A stretch of 64,000 nt of DNA from Oscarella lobularis (taxonomy: Eukaryota > Porifera > Homoscleromorpha > Homosclerophorida > Oscarellidae). The notes under the pieces were generated by a model that was given only the letters and a program-made list of their open reading frames with translations, ran no database searches and was not told the origin of the DNA. A program made the position numbers and the translations under genes. Positions 49,801 to 61,094 of this stretch are shown one piece after another (within the stretch, counting starts at the first letter, position 1; each line of letters begins with the position of its first letter). Where the stretch lies: the NCBI RefSeq assembly GCF_947507565.1, contig NC_089194.1, positions 1,922,001 to 1,986,000 on the forward strand, given 5' to 3'.

Positions 49801-52800
49801 GACCTTGATCTCGATAATAATTCTTTGGAAAATAGTTTTAATTAATTAATTAATTTAATTAATTACTGACCAATAGATTCACTGTGCACATTGTTTTCTT
49901 GAACCGGTTCTCTTCCGTGCTTTCGACTTTGCTACATACACAAGCATAGAAATTCAATTAATTAATTGAATCTATTTTTAAAAATACCGATAATCCAATA
50001 ATCTTTCCAACAAATTTCCAACGGATTCGCTAAAAGCGACGCCTCTCTCCGCCAAAGTCGCGTGACCCCGACTCTTCTCAACCAAACTAATAAAGAATCA
50101 AGCTTATCTAAAACCCCTACGGTTCTATTTTAGCCTTAGAATCTCAACTAGAGCCCCAGGACAGCGTATATCTTATTCTTAGAGACTCTAGTTACATTTT
50201 GCAAAGTAAATCCTTGTATTCGGCGTCGCCTTTTCCCGCGCCGACGTTCTCGTCTAATTGATCGATTAATTCCGTTTCAACCTGAACTATTAATTATAAG
50301 GAATCTTCTTAAAATTCGTCCCCTTATTTGCCTGTTTGAAATCGCCGCGTTCTTTCGCTTCGATTTCCATCATATCGAAAAAAATCGGCATGGTACTCTT
50401 TCTCAAATCTTAAATAATTAAAAACTCGATATTTTTATATTGTTATTTAATTGGATTCGTGCCTGTTTTGGGAACGAGTGTCATGGCAACGAATGGACCA
50501 ATGAGATGCGGAACAAATTCGAGTTGAAGTTGCCCAAGCGATTGCCATTTGAGAAAAACTTCAAATCCCATTACAGAACGAATATCCCCGTATCTTTAAT
50601 AGATAATTAATTAATTATTTAATTAATTAATTATTTAATCTACTTGTCTAGAATTTTCGCCTGATTTGCTGGCGAAAATGTTTCTAATTGGAGCGACGGT
50701 TGCGTGATGAAAGCGACGGATAAATTAAAAAAAGAATCCCAAACCTCAATAAATTAATAACTAATTAATTAATTTTATATTTAGAATTTTTCTCACGGGC
50801 GTTTCAAAATCGGAACCGAACAAGAAATGGCTTTGAAGGGCGACAGAAAACGCTTGAATAGCGTGAACAAGAACGCTACAAAAGATAACTCATATATAAA
50901 GATATGTACTGTATCTCTTTACTTGTTTTGTAGCATGTACATTGCTCGCCATTGGGCGGGATAAGGACGCGCTTTCGTCAATTTTTCGAAGACGAAAAAC
51001 ACGTCCAAAAGGAAGGTCTTTCATCGGATAATTAAGATTAGTTATAGAATTAATGGATTAATACTTTTAGAGCCGGTTTTTCCCGGTACGATGCCATCAG
51101 ATCGCGAAAGTGGCTCTCTTTCATTAATTTCAACATCGCAATTAAATTCACCACGTGTTGACCCTTGGAAGAAAAACGAATTCAATTTTTTTCGGGGAGG
51201 GAGAAAGGAATTTTTGAATTTTTACAGCCAATGCGCTCGTTGAATCGATTCTCTGCAAAATTCCAATGAGTAAATAAAACATTGTTTGAACGACGCACGT
51301 GACGTCATCGGGCGTCGTTTCCTTAAAAGGAGAAAAAAATCACGATTAATTAATTGATAATTTATTTATTGAATTACGCATTCCGCGGTTTGCAAACGCG
51401 TCAAAATGACGTCAAACAATTTCGCGCATATCTCCTCTTCTTCTTTCTCTTTCTTAATCAAATGATCTCTCAATATTGCCAAGAGAGAGGGAAGTAAAAC
51501 GGCACGTGACTCTTTAAAAATCAATAAATATTTAAAGTAATACATAAATATTAATAGGTACCTATAAATCGAAAGAGTTCGCTATTCACTGTTGCAAGCA
51601 TGCACGTCAAACGCGCTTGAATTAAAACCGAATTTGAGCGCAAATTTTTCGTCGCGGACAAGAAATTTTGAACGAATAAACTTTAAGATTAAATATATTT
51701 TAATTTTTATTTATTCGCTTTTTCTCACGCGACTTCCGTGACGTCGAAACACGTCAATAAATCCGTGTAAATCGTCGGAAAATTTTCGTGAGCAATTTGC
51801 TAAATTATGTAATAAAATTTATTATTTTAATTTAATTAATTACTTGGACTGATTCCAAATGAGGCATTTGAACGCCGATCATGTGATTCAAAGCCACAAA
51901 AGCCGATTGGACGCTCTCTTTAAATTGAATTAAATTTTGACCCCTCAACGCTCTAATATTTAAATAAATTTTAATTAAATAATTTCGTTAATTAATTAAT
52001 TAATTAATTAATCACCTCGCGTACAAATGCCTCGATTGAATTATAAATTTAAAAATAAATTCCAACGCCTAAAAACTCAATGAATAAATTAATTAATTAT
52101 TTAATTAATTATTTAATTACCGTCATTGTACTCAGTAATTTTGATAGAAATTCCTTACTGGGATTCGCAACATTTTCGAGATTATGCTTGAAACAAACGA
52201 GTAATTTTCTAAGCCAAAATTAAAAATCAATAAATAATTATTATTATTAGACGGACTCGTAAGCTAAAGGAGCGGCGAAATGATGTTGGACGTAAGCCTC
52301 TAAAACGGGACGAAATTGCTTGTATTTTTGCTTTTGAAGAAGATCCAAAATGTAGACCTGAAAAAAACAATTAATGTAAGTAATCATATATCTATTTCTT
52401 ACCAGAGCATCAAAGACTTTTTGAGAGTGATCGAATTCGCGACTTTCTTCGTTTAGAATTCCAAAGAGAGCGTCGAACGTGTCTTGCAAAAACTAGAGCA
52501 AAGACTAAGAATAAATAAATCAATAATCGATTAACGTTACCCTGACGATTTCGTCTCCTTTCACTTGACTCACGTTATTGAGAACATCCTTCAACGAATC
52601 CTTCTTTTCGCGCCATTTTAGAAGCGACAGAAGCGCGGCTAAAAAACGATAAATAAATACATAAATCACGTGATCTTTTTCACAGACTATTCTGCGTTAA
52701 TTTCGTCGAACAAATCAACGTGGAAACGGTGAACTTTTCGCGTTCGTTTCTCGATAATCCGACGTCATTTCCGGTCCCTGATGACGTCATTGTGAGACCG

Positions 52801-55800
52801 CTGAACATGGCGTGCGTCGACGAAGCGGGCAAGTCCAAATATCGTTTCGGATTCGTCAAAATTGATTTATTCTTATTTAATTATTTATTAGATTTATTTT
52901 GACGTCATAATTATTTACTTGTGCTCTGTAGACGTAGAGTTCGTGGCGATCGTCCAATAGGGTCGTTTCGTCGCGCGTTTTTAATTTCAAAAAGGCGAAA
53001 AGCAAATGTTTCTCTTCCTTGCCTAAGAAAAGAGGAGAGACGATTAATTAATTATTTATTTATTGATTTTTCGTACCTGTTGTGGAACAGTGACGAAATG
53101 TGAAACGTAGATGACAATCATAGAACGTGTGTACGGGAACTGTGACCTAATTTGAATAGTAAATGCGATTAAATATTTAATTAATTAATTAATACCCTTA
53201 TTGTCTCGTTCCAAACTGGATGACTATTGTGAACCATGATGTAGGAACGATATTCGCTCACAGGTTGAATTCCAGCTCCAACCCAAATACAGTTCTGGAA
53301 GAAATTAATAACTTATATGTAGAGAGATTGTCAGTTCTGACCCTAAGTCTATTTATCACAGCTAGGATTGATGTGTCAATTTGCTAGAGCTGGGGTTCCT
53401 CTATATTTTAGTCTATTCATCACAGCTGGGATAGAGACAGAGTTTGTGAGTTATGATACACACGCAGTTCGGACTTTCAAAGTCAATTATTCTCTCATGA
53501 CTGTGACAGCCATAGTCTAGTTTAGATGAGTCAATTATTCTCTTGCCTCAAAACTATTGCGATCGTTTTCGCGCATCAAAACTGTTTTGTCGCCTCAAAA
53601 CTGTTTTGCCCGTTCTCTCGTCTCAAAACTGTTTTGCCCGTTCTCTCGCCTCAAAAGTGTTTTACCCGTTCTCTCGCCCCAAAACTGTTTTACCCGTTCT
53701 CTCGCCTCAAAACTATTGCGATCGTTTTCGCGCCCCAAAACTGTTTTGCCCGTTCTCTCGCCTCAAAACTGTTTTGCCCGTTCTCTCGCCTCAAAACTGT
53801 TTTGCCCGTTCTCTCGTCTCAAAACTGTTTTACCCGTTCTCTCGCCTCAAAACTGTTTTACCCGTTCTCTCGCCTAAAAACTGTTTTACCCGTTCTCTCG
53901 CCTCAAAACTGTTTTGCCCGTTCTCTCGCCTCAAAACTGTTTTACCCGTTCTCTCGCCCCAAAACTGTTTTACCCGTTCTCTCGCCCCAAAACTGTTTTG
54001 CCCGTTCTCTCGCCTCAAAACTATTGCGATCGTTTTCGCGCCCCAAAACTGTTTTACCCGTTCTCTCGCCTCAAAACTGAGGAGCCATAGTCTAGTTTAC
54101 CTGAGTCATAGTCTATGTTCTACAGCTAGGATTAATGTGTCTATTTGCTAGAGTTGGGGTTCCTGTGTATTTCAGTCTGGGATAGAGACAGAGTTTGTGA
54201 GTTATGATACACAAGCAGTTCTGACTCTCGTACTCTATGTTCTACTTCTGGGATTCATGTGAATCCTCTATATTTTAGTCTATTAACCACAGCTAAGGTT
54301 CCTGTGTATTTTATAGAGCTGGGATTCTTGTCTATTTTATCTCACCATGACGTCACCTCCGTCATTATTGACCACTTTCATGGAGACTTCGACATTTTTC
54401 GCCGACTTTTTGCTTCCCCTATCGAAATCTCCGTCTCCCACGGTCACAAACAAATCGTTTCGAATTTCTCCTATAATAAAAATTCGCGCGCGCCTGTTAT
54501 TGATTTTAATTGATATTAACCTGGCATGATGAGGTCAGCGAATCCCAATCGTTTTGCGAATCCCGTTCCACGAGGAAATAGCGTCGGTTTGTCAATTTTC
54601 AATTGTTCTAAATCACCGTGAACCAATTGTCCCGTAGCAACGACACCTAAAAACAAAAATTTTAAAAAATCAATTAATTAGATTATTTATTTATTTATTT
54701 ATTACGATCGGCGGATTTCGCTTTTATGGCTGCTTCGTGAAATTTATAAAAATCGTTGTCATTTCCAGAATGTCTAAACAAAGAGAAAACATTAATCTAA
54801 TTAAATTATGTAATATGACGTCGTACACTTGAAGAATTGGAATGGAAAAGTCTTCCGGGTCGGAAGAGTCAGTTTGACTCAGAATAGTTTGCAGAGAAAA
54901 AACTAGAAAATTCATTAATTAATATTGTAAATCGTATTGATTTTTTCACCTCCACATCCATAAGGTCTTCTGTAGCAAGTGGGCCCCTTTTTGTCCTGTC
55001 TCATCGTCCCTAAAATCCAACATAAATCTCATTGAATTATTAATTTTAATTGATTAATCAAACCTATTCTAAAAACGAAGCAGGCGAGATAGAGTTTCTT
55101 TTTCAAATCCGCTTCAGACAAATCCTATAAGGGTATAGAGAGTGTCTCACGTGACTCGATTAAATAATTTTGACCTCAAAGACGCCAAAGGTGCTATTCA
55201 ATATGGAGAGATCGAGAACCATTCCCTGTTTGCTCAACTTCACAATATAGTTCTCACTAAATAATAAATAATTAATACGTGTATTTAATCCCATCTTTGT
55301 ATCTACTTCAGAAATTTTCCCTCCCCGTGATCGTAAATCGAAAAACAAATGTCGACTTCTTCGCCGATGTTCGCAATGAAACACGTGAACGAAATCACTA
55401 AGTGATGACCACGTGGTTCCCGTTGCCTTGACGACGGCAACGATGACGCCAAAGACAAAACCTTTTTCATGCGAACCGTTCCAGAACGCGTCTTCAATTA
55501 ATTAATTAATTAATATCGATTAATTGAATTAGGTAATTAAAATAATTACTCCGGCGCTTTCGATTTCTTCTTGATTTTTCAAATGCTATATGGGAAATTG
55601 ATTATATATAATTAATTAATTAATTCAATGTTACCATGGAGAATAATTCGTGAACGCTAATTCGATCTGGTTCAACTGGTTTTCCGTCCGGTTTCCATAG
55701 CACCATGTCCAAGCTCAATTTCCTGTAATTAAATTTAAAAATTCAGCTATTAATTAATTAATTAATTAAAATATTTACCAGTTTCCCCAGTTGATTTTTG

Positions 55801-56632
55801 ACATCACTTTGCGCTTCAAATCCATTAATTTATCCTAGAGACACAAAATCAATAACGTTAATCAATTAAATCTTATTGTTTTTTCACTTGTGGCAATGTT
55901 TCTCCCATGATGAGTTTTCTCCATTTGAGTAAATCGAGCATAGCGTTTTTAATTTGCCCAAAAATTTTCATATCTCCATTCTATAACCCCCCGCTAATCC
56001 GTTATTGATCTATTAGCAATGTTGCAAATTCTCACGGAATAGGCGTTCTTCCAAACGACACCCCATTCTCTCAAGACTGACGTCACTTCCCTAACAACGG
56101 GATCCTCTTGACTCACAACTGCTTCTAATTGGCTACAAAATACAAACAATGTTTCCATTATAAATATTCTTTCATCTCCCTCCCTCCCTTAGTTACCCGG
56201 GATTTTCCACGTGACACGGCTTCAAATGAATGAAAGACGATGGAAAAATCGCCTAAATCGGTTGCCATGACGATCGTAATTTCGCAAAAACGCGTCAAAC
56301 TTCACTAGAACGTCCTTCTTCGACAGACTCCAGCCGCGATACCATCCTAACAAAGAGAGAGAGAAGGAGAAAATCGGGTGAGGCCCCCTTTGGGGAACAC
56401 GAAGCCTACCGCCGCACTGTTCCAATATTTGCACGGTTTCGCCGAACTTGAGCGTGAGTTCTCGATCGCTTCGCGCTTCGTAGTTGTAGATCACTGCAAA
56501 AAACGAGACGGATGTGATCGGCGACGTCCGGGTGAAGGGATCGTCTTTTTCGTCGCGAAAAACGGGCTCCCGATCGCTCGTACGCTTACCGACGCCGTAT
56601 TTTGCATTCGTCGTCGGCTCCCACGCCGTCAT
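46849..56632 (-). CDS. DOCK-family Rac activator (DOCK180-like), many exons
   Basis: Minus strand. Exon 1 (56632-56590) encodes [14 protein letters not shown]; exon 2 (starting near 56493) gives the SH3 domain ([23 protein letters not shown], then [10 protein letters not shown], then [10 protein letters not shown] after a 61-bp intron). The DHR1/C2 domain is seen at about 54475-54349 ([16 protein letters not shown]) and 53296-53195 ([11 protein letters not shown]). The DHR2 exchange domain runs from about 49450 to 48320 ([54 protein letters not shown]). The tail is Pro-rich ([24 protein letters not shown]) and ends at the stop 46849-46851. DOCK proteins bind ELMO by the SH3 end and Crk by C-terminal PxxP motifs to activate Rac. 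The sequence mixes DOCK1/2/5 and DOCK3/4 features, as expected of a single early-animal gene. Middle exons were only sampled. Confidence 0.88.
53330..54345. repeat. 28-bp minisatellite inside a DOCK intron, with flanking direct repeats
   Basis: The core 53545-54080 is about 19 copies of a 28-bp unit close to TCAAAACTGTTTTGCCCG followed by TTCTCTCGCC; two copies carry an ATTGCGATCG variant. Because the unit is not divisible by three and lacks stops, all three plus-strand frames stay open, giving spurious proteins. It is flanked by direct repeats (about 53350-53470 and 54119-54240, both with GAGTTATGATACACA). The intron separates two exons of the DHR1 (C2) domain. Confidence 0.9.
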
Positions 56633-56969
56633 CGTCGTCCAAAACGGTCGATTTCTTCCTCTACGCGACGCTTCGTTCTTCTTTGGATCACGTGTTTGTT
56701 CCTCAATGTCCGGGCGTTCGACGACAGCGTCGGCGAAAAGGCGATCTGCGATAATCGACGCGAAATGTAAGATGAAACCGTGAAAAAGAAGGACGGCGAC
56801 CACGAGGCATTGTACGCCATCTTGAACTGGAAGCGTGAAATCTTGCATCATTTCCTGCCAAAAATAGAAATGCTGACTACGATTATGATGTAACTTCCGT
56901 ATTGAAAATTCGCACCTAATCGAATGAGCAAACCAGAGCGCTAGATAAGACCCACGTGATCGCAACGAA

Positions 56970-57960
56970 CCAATGAGCGCGATGGGTGGGGCTTACGGCG
57001 CTCAAAAGCTAAGCGCACACCGATTCTCCTTCAGTTGAGGCTTAGGGTGGGTGCGGCGCGGAGCAATCTGCGTCTCATCCTTGACGGACTGGCTCGGGAG
57101 CTTTGACAAAAGGCAGTCTGGATCGTCGGATCAGCGTGGCCCACGGACTAATCCCGTGCCGGAGCCTCTAAGCAGGGCGATGGGGGGCTTCGGCCTCGGT
57201 TCACGCACTGAGCATAATGATCGCTTATATGTCTTATTGTTGCCAAACGAGCACGGCCTGCGTTAGGCAGAGTGGGCACGGCTCGGAGGGGGTGTCGCAA
57301 GCGGTCTGGTTGCCGGCACTTTTCTCACCAACTGGCACGATTAGATTGCGGATGATCAGGCTCAGGAGAATTCGATCTGGGCATTGCACCGTCTTTACTG
57401 TTGACTCCTACAAACTGTGGTCAGCCGCTCTCCACTCCTCAAGCCCCGGTTCTTCTCATTTCCACATACCGAAGGGTTTGATACCAGCGCGCCGGGGATT
57501 CGGTATAAGGGGCCGTTTCAGCGTCCAGGCGGGTACTGGTGGGGTGGCCTATGAGGTCTCAACTCGCCCTCACTTTTTGGAAGGGAGTCATCGCTTTGCG
57601 AAGACTTCCCTGGGCTACGAAGCGTCCGAACCTCCACGTGGTGTAGCCTGGGTTGCGCTAATACGGACGCAAACCAAAAGGTACGTACAACGATTATTTG
57701 ACAGTAACTAATAGGTCTTTTCTTCTAGGTCGCGATCGATCGAAGGCCCGGAAAAACGATGGATGACGAAAAGACAGAAGGACAGATCGAAAAAATACAG
57801 TAAACATGTTAGATTATTGCATGATTGTAGTGTGAAATTGCGTGTGTGTGAAAATAAAATAAAATAAAATAAAATGTCTGCAGCTTGTACTTGTACTTGT
57901 ACTCGATTCTCGCTTAGCCTGCGCTCTAACTAGACCGTTTTCTGACCAAATGAATCAATA
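56970..57960 (+). other. GC-rich stretch of unknown nature ending in an (AAAAT)n tract
   Basis: The composition changes sharply from the AT-rich DOCK introns. The longest frame is 57217-57711 (164 codons) and matches nothing I know. A possible splice pair lies at about 57681 and 57729. After a Lys/Arg-rich stretch there is a (AAAAT) repeat of about five units at 57852-57876, which could be a polyadenylation region or the tail of a retroposed sequence. I cannot call it coding, non-coding RNA or mobile; no rRNA or tRNA signature is recognised. Confidence 0.3.
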
Positions 57961-58349
57961 AGGAGGCAAAGGTAAGCATTGGACGTTCGTTTCACGCGAT
58001 TCGTCAAAGAAAAACGCTCGTATTAGCCTCGTAACTGAAATCGAGGCCCGCGCTTTCGTTTTGAGACCTAGAGGAGGCTTCTAAAAGGCAGCAGAGCTGG
58101 TAAGAACATCAGCAAAGACAAAATCTAGCTAAACCAAGAGTGGGAAAAGAGAAAAGTCGATGGGCAAGGATGAGCACGTGCTGCGCGCGCGCGCGCGCGC
58201 GCTACTCAGCTGAAAAAAAGCGAGTCAAAAGCGCGTGGGGCCGTGCTGTCTTTTAATTAATTATATTGACATACAGTACGTACTGTATCTCTTACTAAAA
58301 TTCAAGCCTTATACAGATATGTCGCTGGTCTCGTCGCAGTTCTTTTTAG
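57961..58349. other. Intergenic stretch downstream of the MAN1-like gene
   Basis: Contains a CG alternating run (about 58184-58201) and AT-rich sequence. No gene is recognised. Confidence 0.5.
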
Positions 58350-60749
58350 TTACATTGTGGCAAAGAGTAATTTGTTGACTTTTCTTGCTTCGGGAAAACG
58401 TTCGTGATAGCGCGAAACTTGTACGTAAGTCGCCGAAATCAGACTTCCTTCAAAGGAAAAAATACTAATTATAGGAAAAACGAGATTTCTTCTTACCGTT
58501 AAACCACGTTCCGTTCAATCCGTCGCGAATTTCGCACGAATCCTCTACGGAGTGACATTTGAGATAGACGGTTCCCTAAGCAACGAAAAGGTCCCGGATG
58601 CGGACTATGCTTTTTCTACTGGTCTACCTCTTTGGATTGTTTGGAGACGTGCAAATGCGTGATTCCGCCTAATTGGCTACATTTTTCCAATATAGCGTTT
58701 TCTATCTCCAATACACGTGACTGGCTCAAAGGTCTACGAATAAAGAGTCACGGTTAAAATTCATTTTTTAATTAGTTATTATTTATTTACTCAATTCTTG
58801 GATTAAAAACGTTTCTCAATTTAATGCATATCGTTGGACGAACTCGTTTCACAGTCAGTCGCCTAGCAACGTGACGTGGATAATGTTCCAAAGCTTATGA
58901 ATTAAAAAATCAGAACTAATTATTGGGATTTAATTATTTAAACCTTTTCCCTGCCACAAATTATTCTTTTTGTTATTCGCCTCCTTAGATTAAATTTTCA
59001 GTGAATTTTTAATTGTTTTTAATTAAGTTTACTTTCGTCTCTTCGTCATCTGATAACTCTATTGTCTGATAATGATTCGCGTTGATATCTATCCACTGCC
59101 AATAGAGACTATCATCTCTCTTCTCAATTTTAACTTGAGATTCGTTGAGAGAAATCCACTCAATGGCGTCCCCCCAAAGACCCAAAGGCAGTCTAACCAA
59201 AAACCCCGTATAAAATCTTCTTTTTAAAATTTGCACCCACTTTTTAACGGATTTCAAAAGCTTCGTTTTCGTTTCGGAAACGCTCAAAAGCGGAGAAACG
59301 TTTCGCGAAGACTTTGTTATAAGATAGCGATCATGGAGATGACCTAGAGTCATCCACACATAAACTAGTGCCACTATAAGACTCTAAAGACGTACGTAGT
59401 ATGATATCCACTAGAGCAAACATTGCTCTAGCGGCTTGAAGAGAATATTCCACGTAGAACATTGATATAGAAGCGAGAAGAAGAAGAAGAAGAAAAGCTA
59501 AAAACGTACGCGAAAAATTGGCGGACTAATAGGAAATAATTCATAATTTCAACCGGTTATTAGTTGGGTTTTGCTCTCTCTAATTGTTGCAAAAATTTGA
59601 CAGAGTAGAGGACGTTGGGGGGAAAGAGAAACGAGACTACGCGCTCCGAGAATCGTTCCAGATAAAGGAACGCCGTCATCATTGAAAATTCTAATAATAA
59701 ATTTATATTATTAAATAAACAGATTTAATTATTGATTTTCAAATTTCGATTTTCGTCTATAAATATCACGTGATGAGTAAAATCGTCACGTGGTATTGTT
59801 AAACTATGAATTTCAATTTTTTAATTAAATAAAAAGATCTGAATTGCATTATCAAATTTCGATTTTCGTCTACAAAATATCACGTGATGAATAATCACGT
59901 GGTATTTTTGAATTTCAAATTAAACTTGCCTGATATTCCATTTGGGATTCGTAAGAAACAACGTCAGAACATTTTCCAAGTCTTTCCCAGTCCAATCTTT
60001 ATCCTAAGACACGCCCACATATATTAAATTAATTTTTATTTCTTTCCTCTAAACCTGATGAATTTTGTATACGAGATTTTCTATTTGGCGCATCGAAACG
60101 TTTTCCTCTTTATAACCTTCCACTCCACATGCAGCCAAACCTAGAAAAATCGCCCTAGAACGACGACAAAGTGCGGGAAAACGTGTTTACCCGCGTGTCG
60201 ACTCAACTCGACGCTAATCACTCGTAGAAGAGCAAAACACTAGGGAAAAAAACGCATAAACGATACGAGAATCAATAAAACTCGTTACTTTGGAATCTTT
60301 TTCGCAATCGTCTAACGAGAAGAAATGACTAAATCAAACATAAACGCGCCTACGTACGCCCAACAACCTCTCGCCGGCGTTCTGACTGAAATCGTCGTTC
60401 CCAAGCCGACAACGCCTGCGCAACAGACGAAGACGACGAGAAGCGCGACGCCAATCGTTGCGAATCCGACGAATCGAAGCGACGCGCGGCGCCGCTCGTT
60501 CAAAAACGCGTCGCGACGACCGATTGCCTCCTTTTCGTAGATCTCGACCGCTTTGTTCGCCGGTCGCGATCGATTCCAGACGCGAAGAGCGCGCTGTTCG
60601 CTTTCGTTTAGCGCGCCGTCGCCGCCGCCGTCGCCGCCACTCGTTTCGTCGTCGTCGCGACGCCGCGATTCGTCGTTTTCGTCGTCTTCGCCGCCTGACG
60701 AGTAGAGAACGCTCGACGGGGTGTCGGCGAATGGGATACGATTCGACAT
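58350..60749 (-). CDS. MAN1/LEMD2-like inner nuclear membrane protein (MSC domain) without visible LEM domain
   Basis: Minus strand. The start is the ATG at 60749 (MSNRIPFADTPSS). An acidic, low-complexity N-terminus (Glu/Asp/Arg/Gly) precedes a membrane segment (VGFATIGVALLVVFVCCAG). A lumenal part (AACGVEGYKEENVSMRQIENLVYKIHQ, about 60130) is followed by a second membrane segment (AFLLLLLLASISMFY, about 59500). The C-terminal MSC region is clear: WISLNESQVKIEKRDDSLYWQW (about 59120), TICIKLRNVFNP, EIENAILEKCSQLGGITHLHV, GTVYLKC and ISATYVQVSRYHERFP, stopping at 58350. The family anchors chromatin and limits SMAD signalling from the inner nuclear membrane. The intron after the NPKWNIR exon begins with GC (CAG|GCAAGT at 59929). 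No LEM motif lies before the first membrane helix. Confidence 0.82.
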
Positions 60750-61094
60750 TGGCGTTGTTTGGGATGGCGGCGATTGGCGTCGCTTTGGAATTTGCTGGAG
60801 GCGAATTGTGCGTCTGGAGGGGTAGCGCGCGCTAGATGAAGGAGGAACACACGAAAGAGAACCGTGGGACAATTTTTAGACTTGCATGCTCTTCTTTTAT
60901 ATTGGCTACATTGTTCGTTTCGATTTAATAAACGGTGATTCATTATCTAATGGAAATTAGAGCGTGGGGGACGTACAAGCTGGGCGGGAGCACGTGACTC
61001 GGAACATGAGGGAGCGCCCCACATATACCGTGACCGTATTGTGCGCAGAGGTCAATTGGGGTCGCTACTTTTCCTGTCTTTGTTGAGCACAAAA
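60750..61094. promoter_or_regulatory. Divergent spacer between MAN1-like and properdin-like genes
   Basis: A 345-bp head-to-head spacer containing GCACGTGACTC at about 60989-61000 (E-box-like). A shared promoter is likely from the distance alone; no core promoter motif is clear. Confidence 0.45.

Noticed and set aside
53526-54151. Three overlapping 100-200 codon ORFs with repeats such as [12 protein letters not shown]
   Set aside because: Produced by the 28-bp minisatellite in a DOCK intron, which has no stops in any plus-strand frame.
57051-57711. Possible ribosomal RNA or other structured RNA in the GC-rich block
   Set aside because: I could not match any conserved rRNA, snRNA, 7SL or tRNA segment; left as unassigned.
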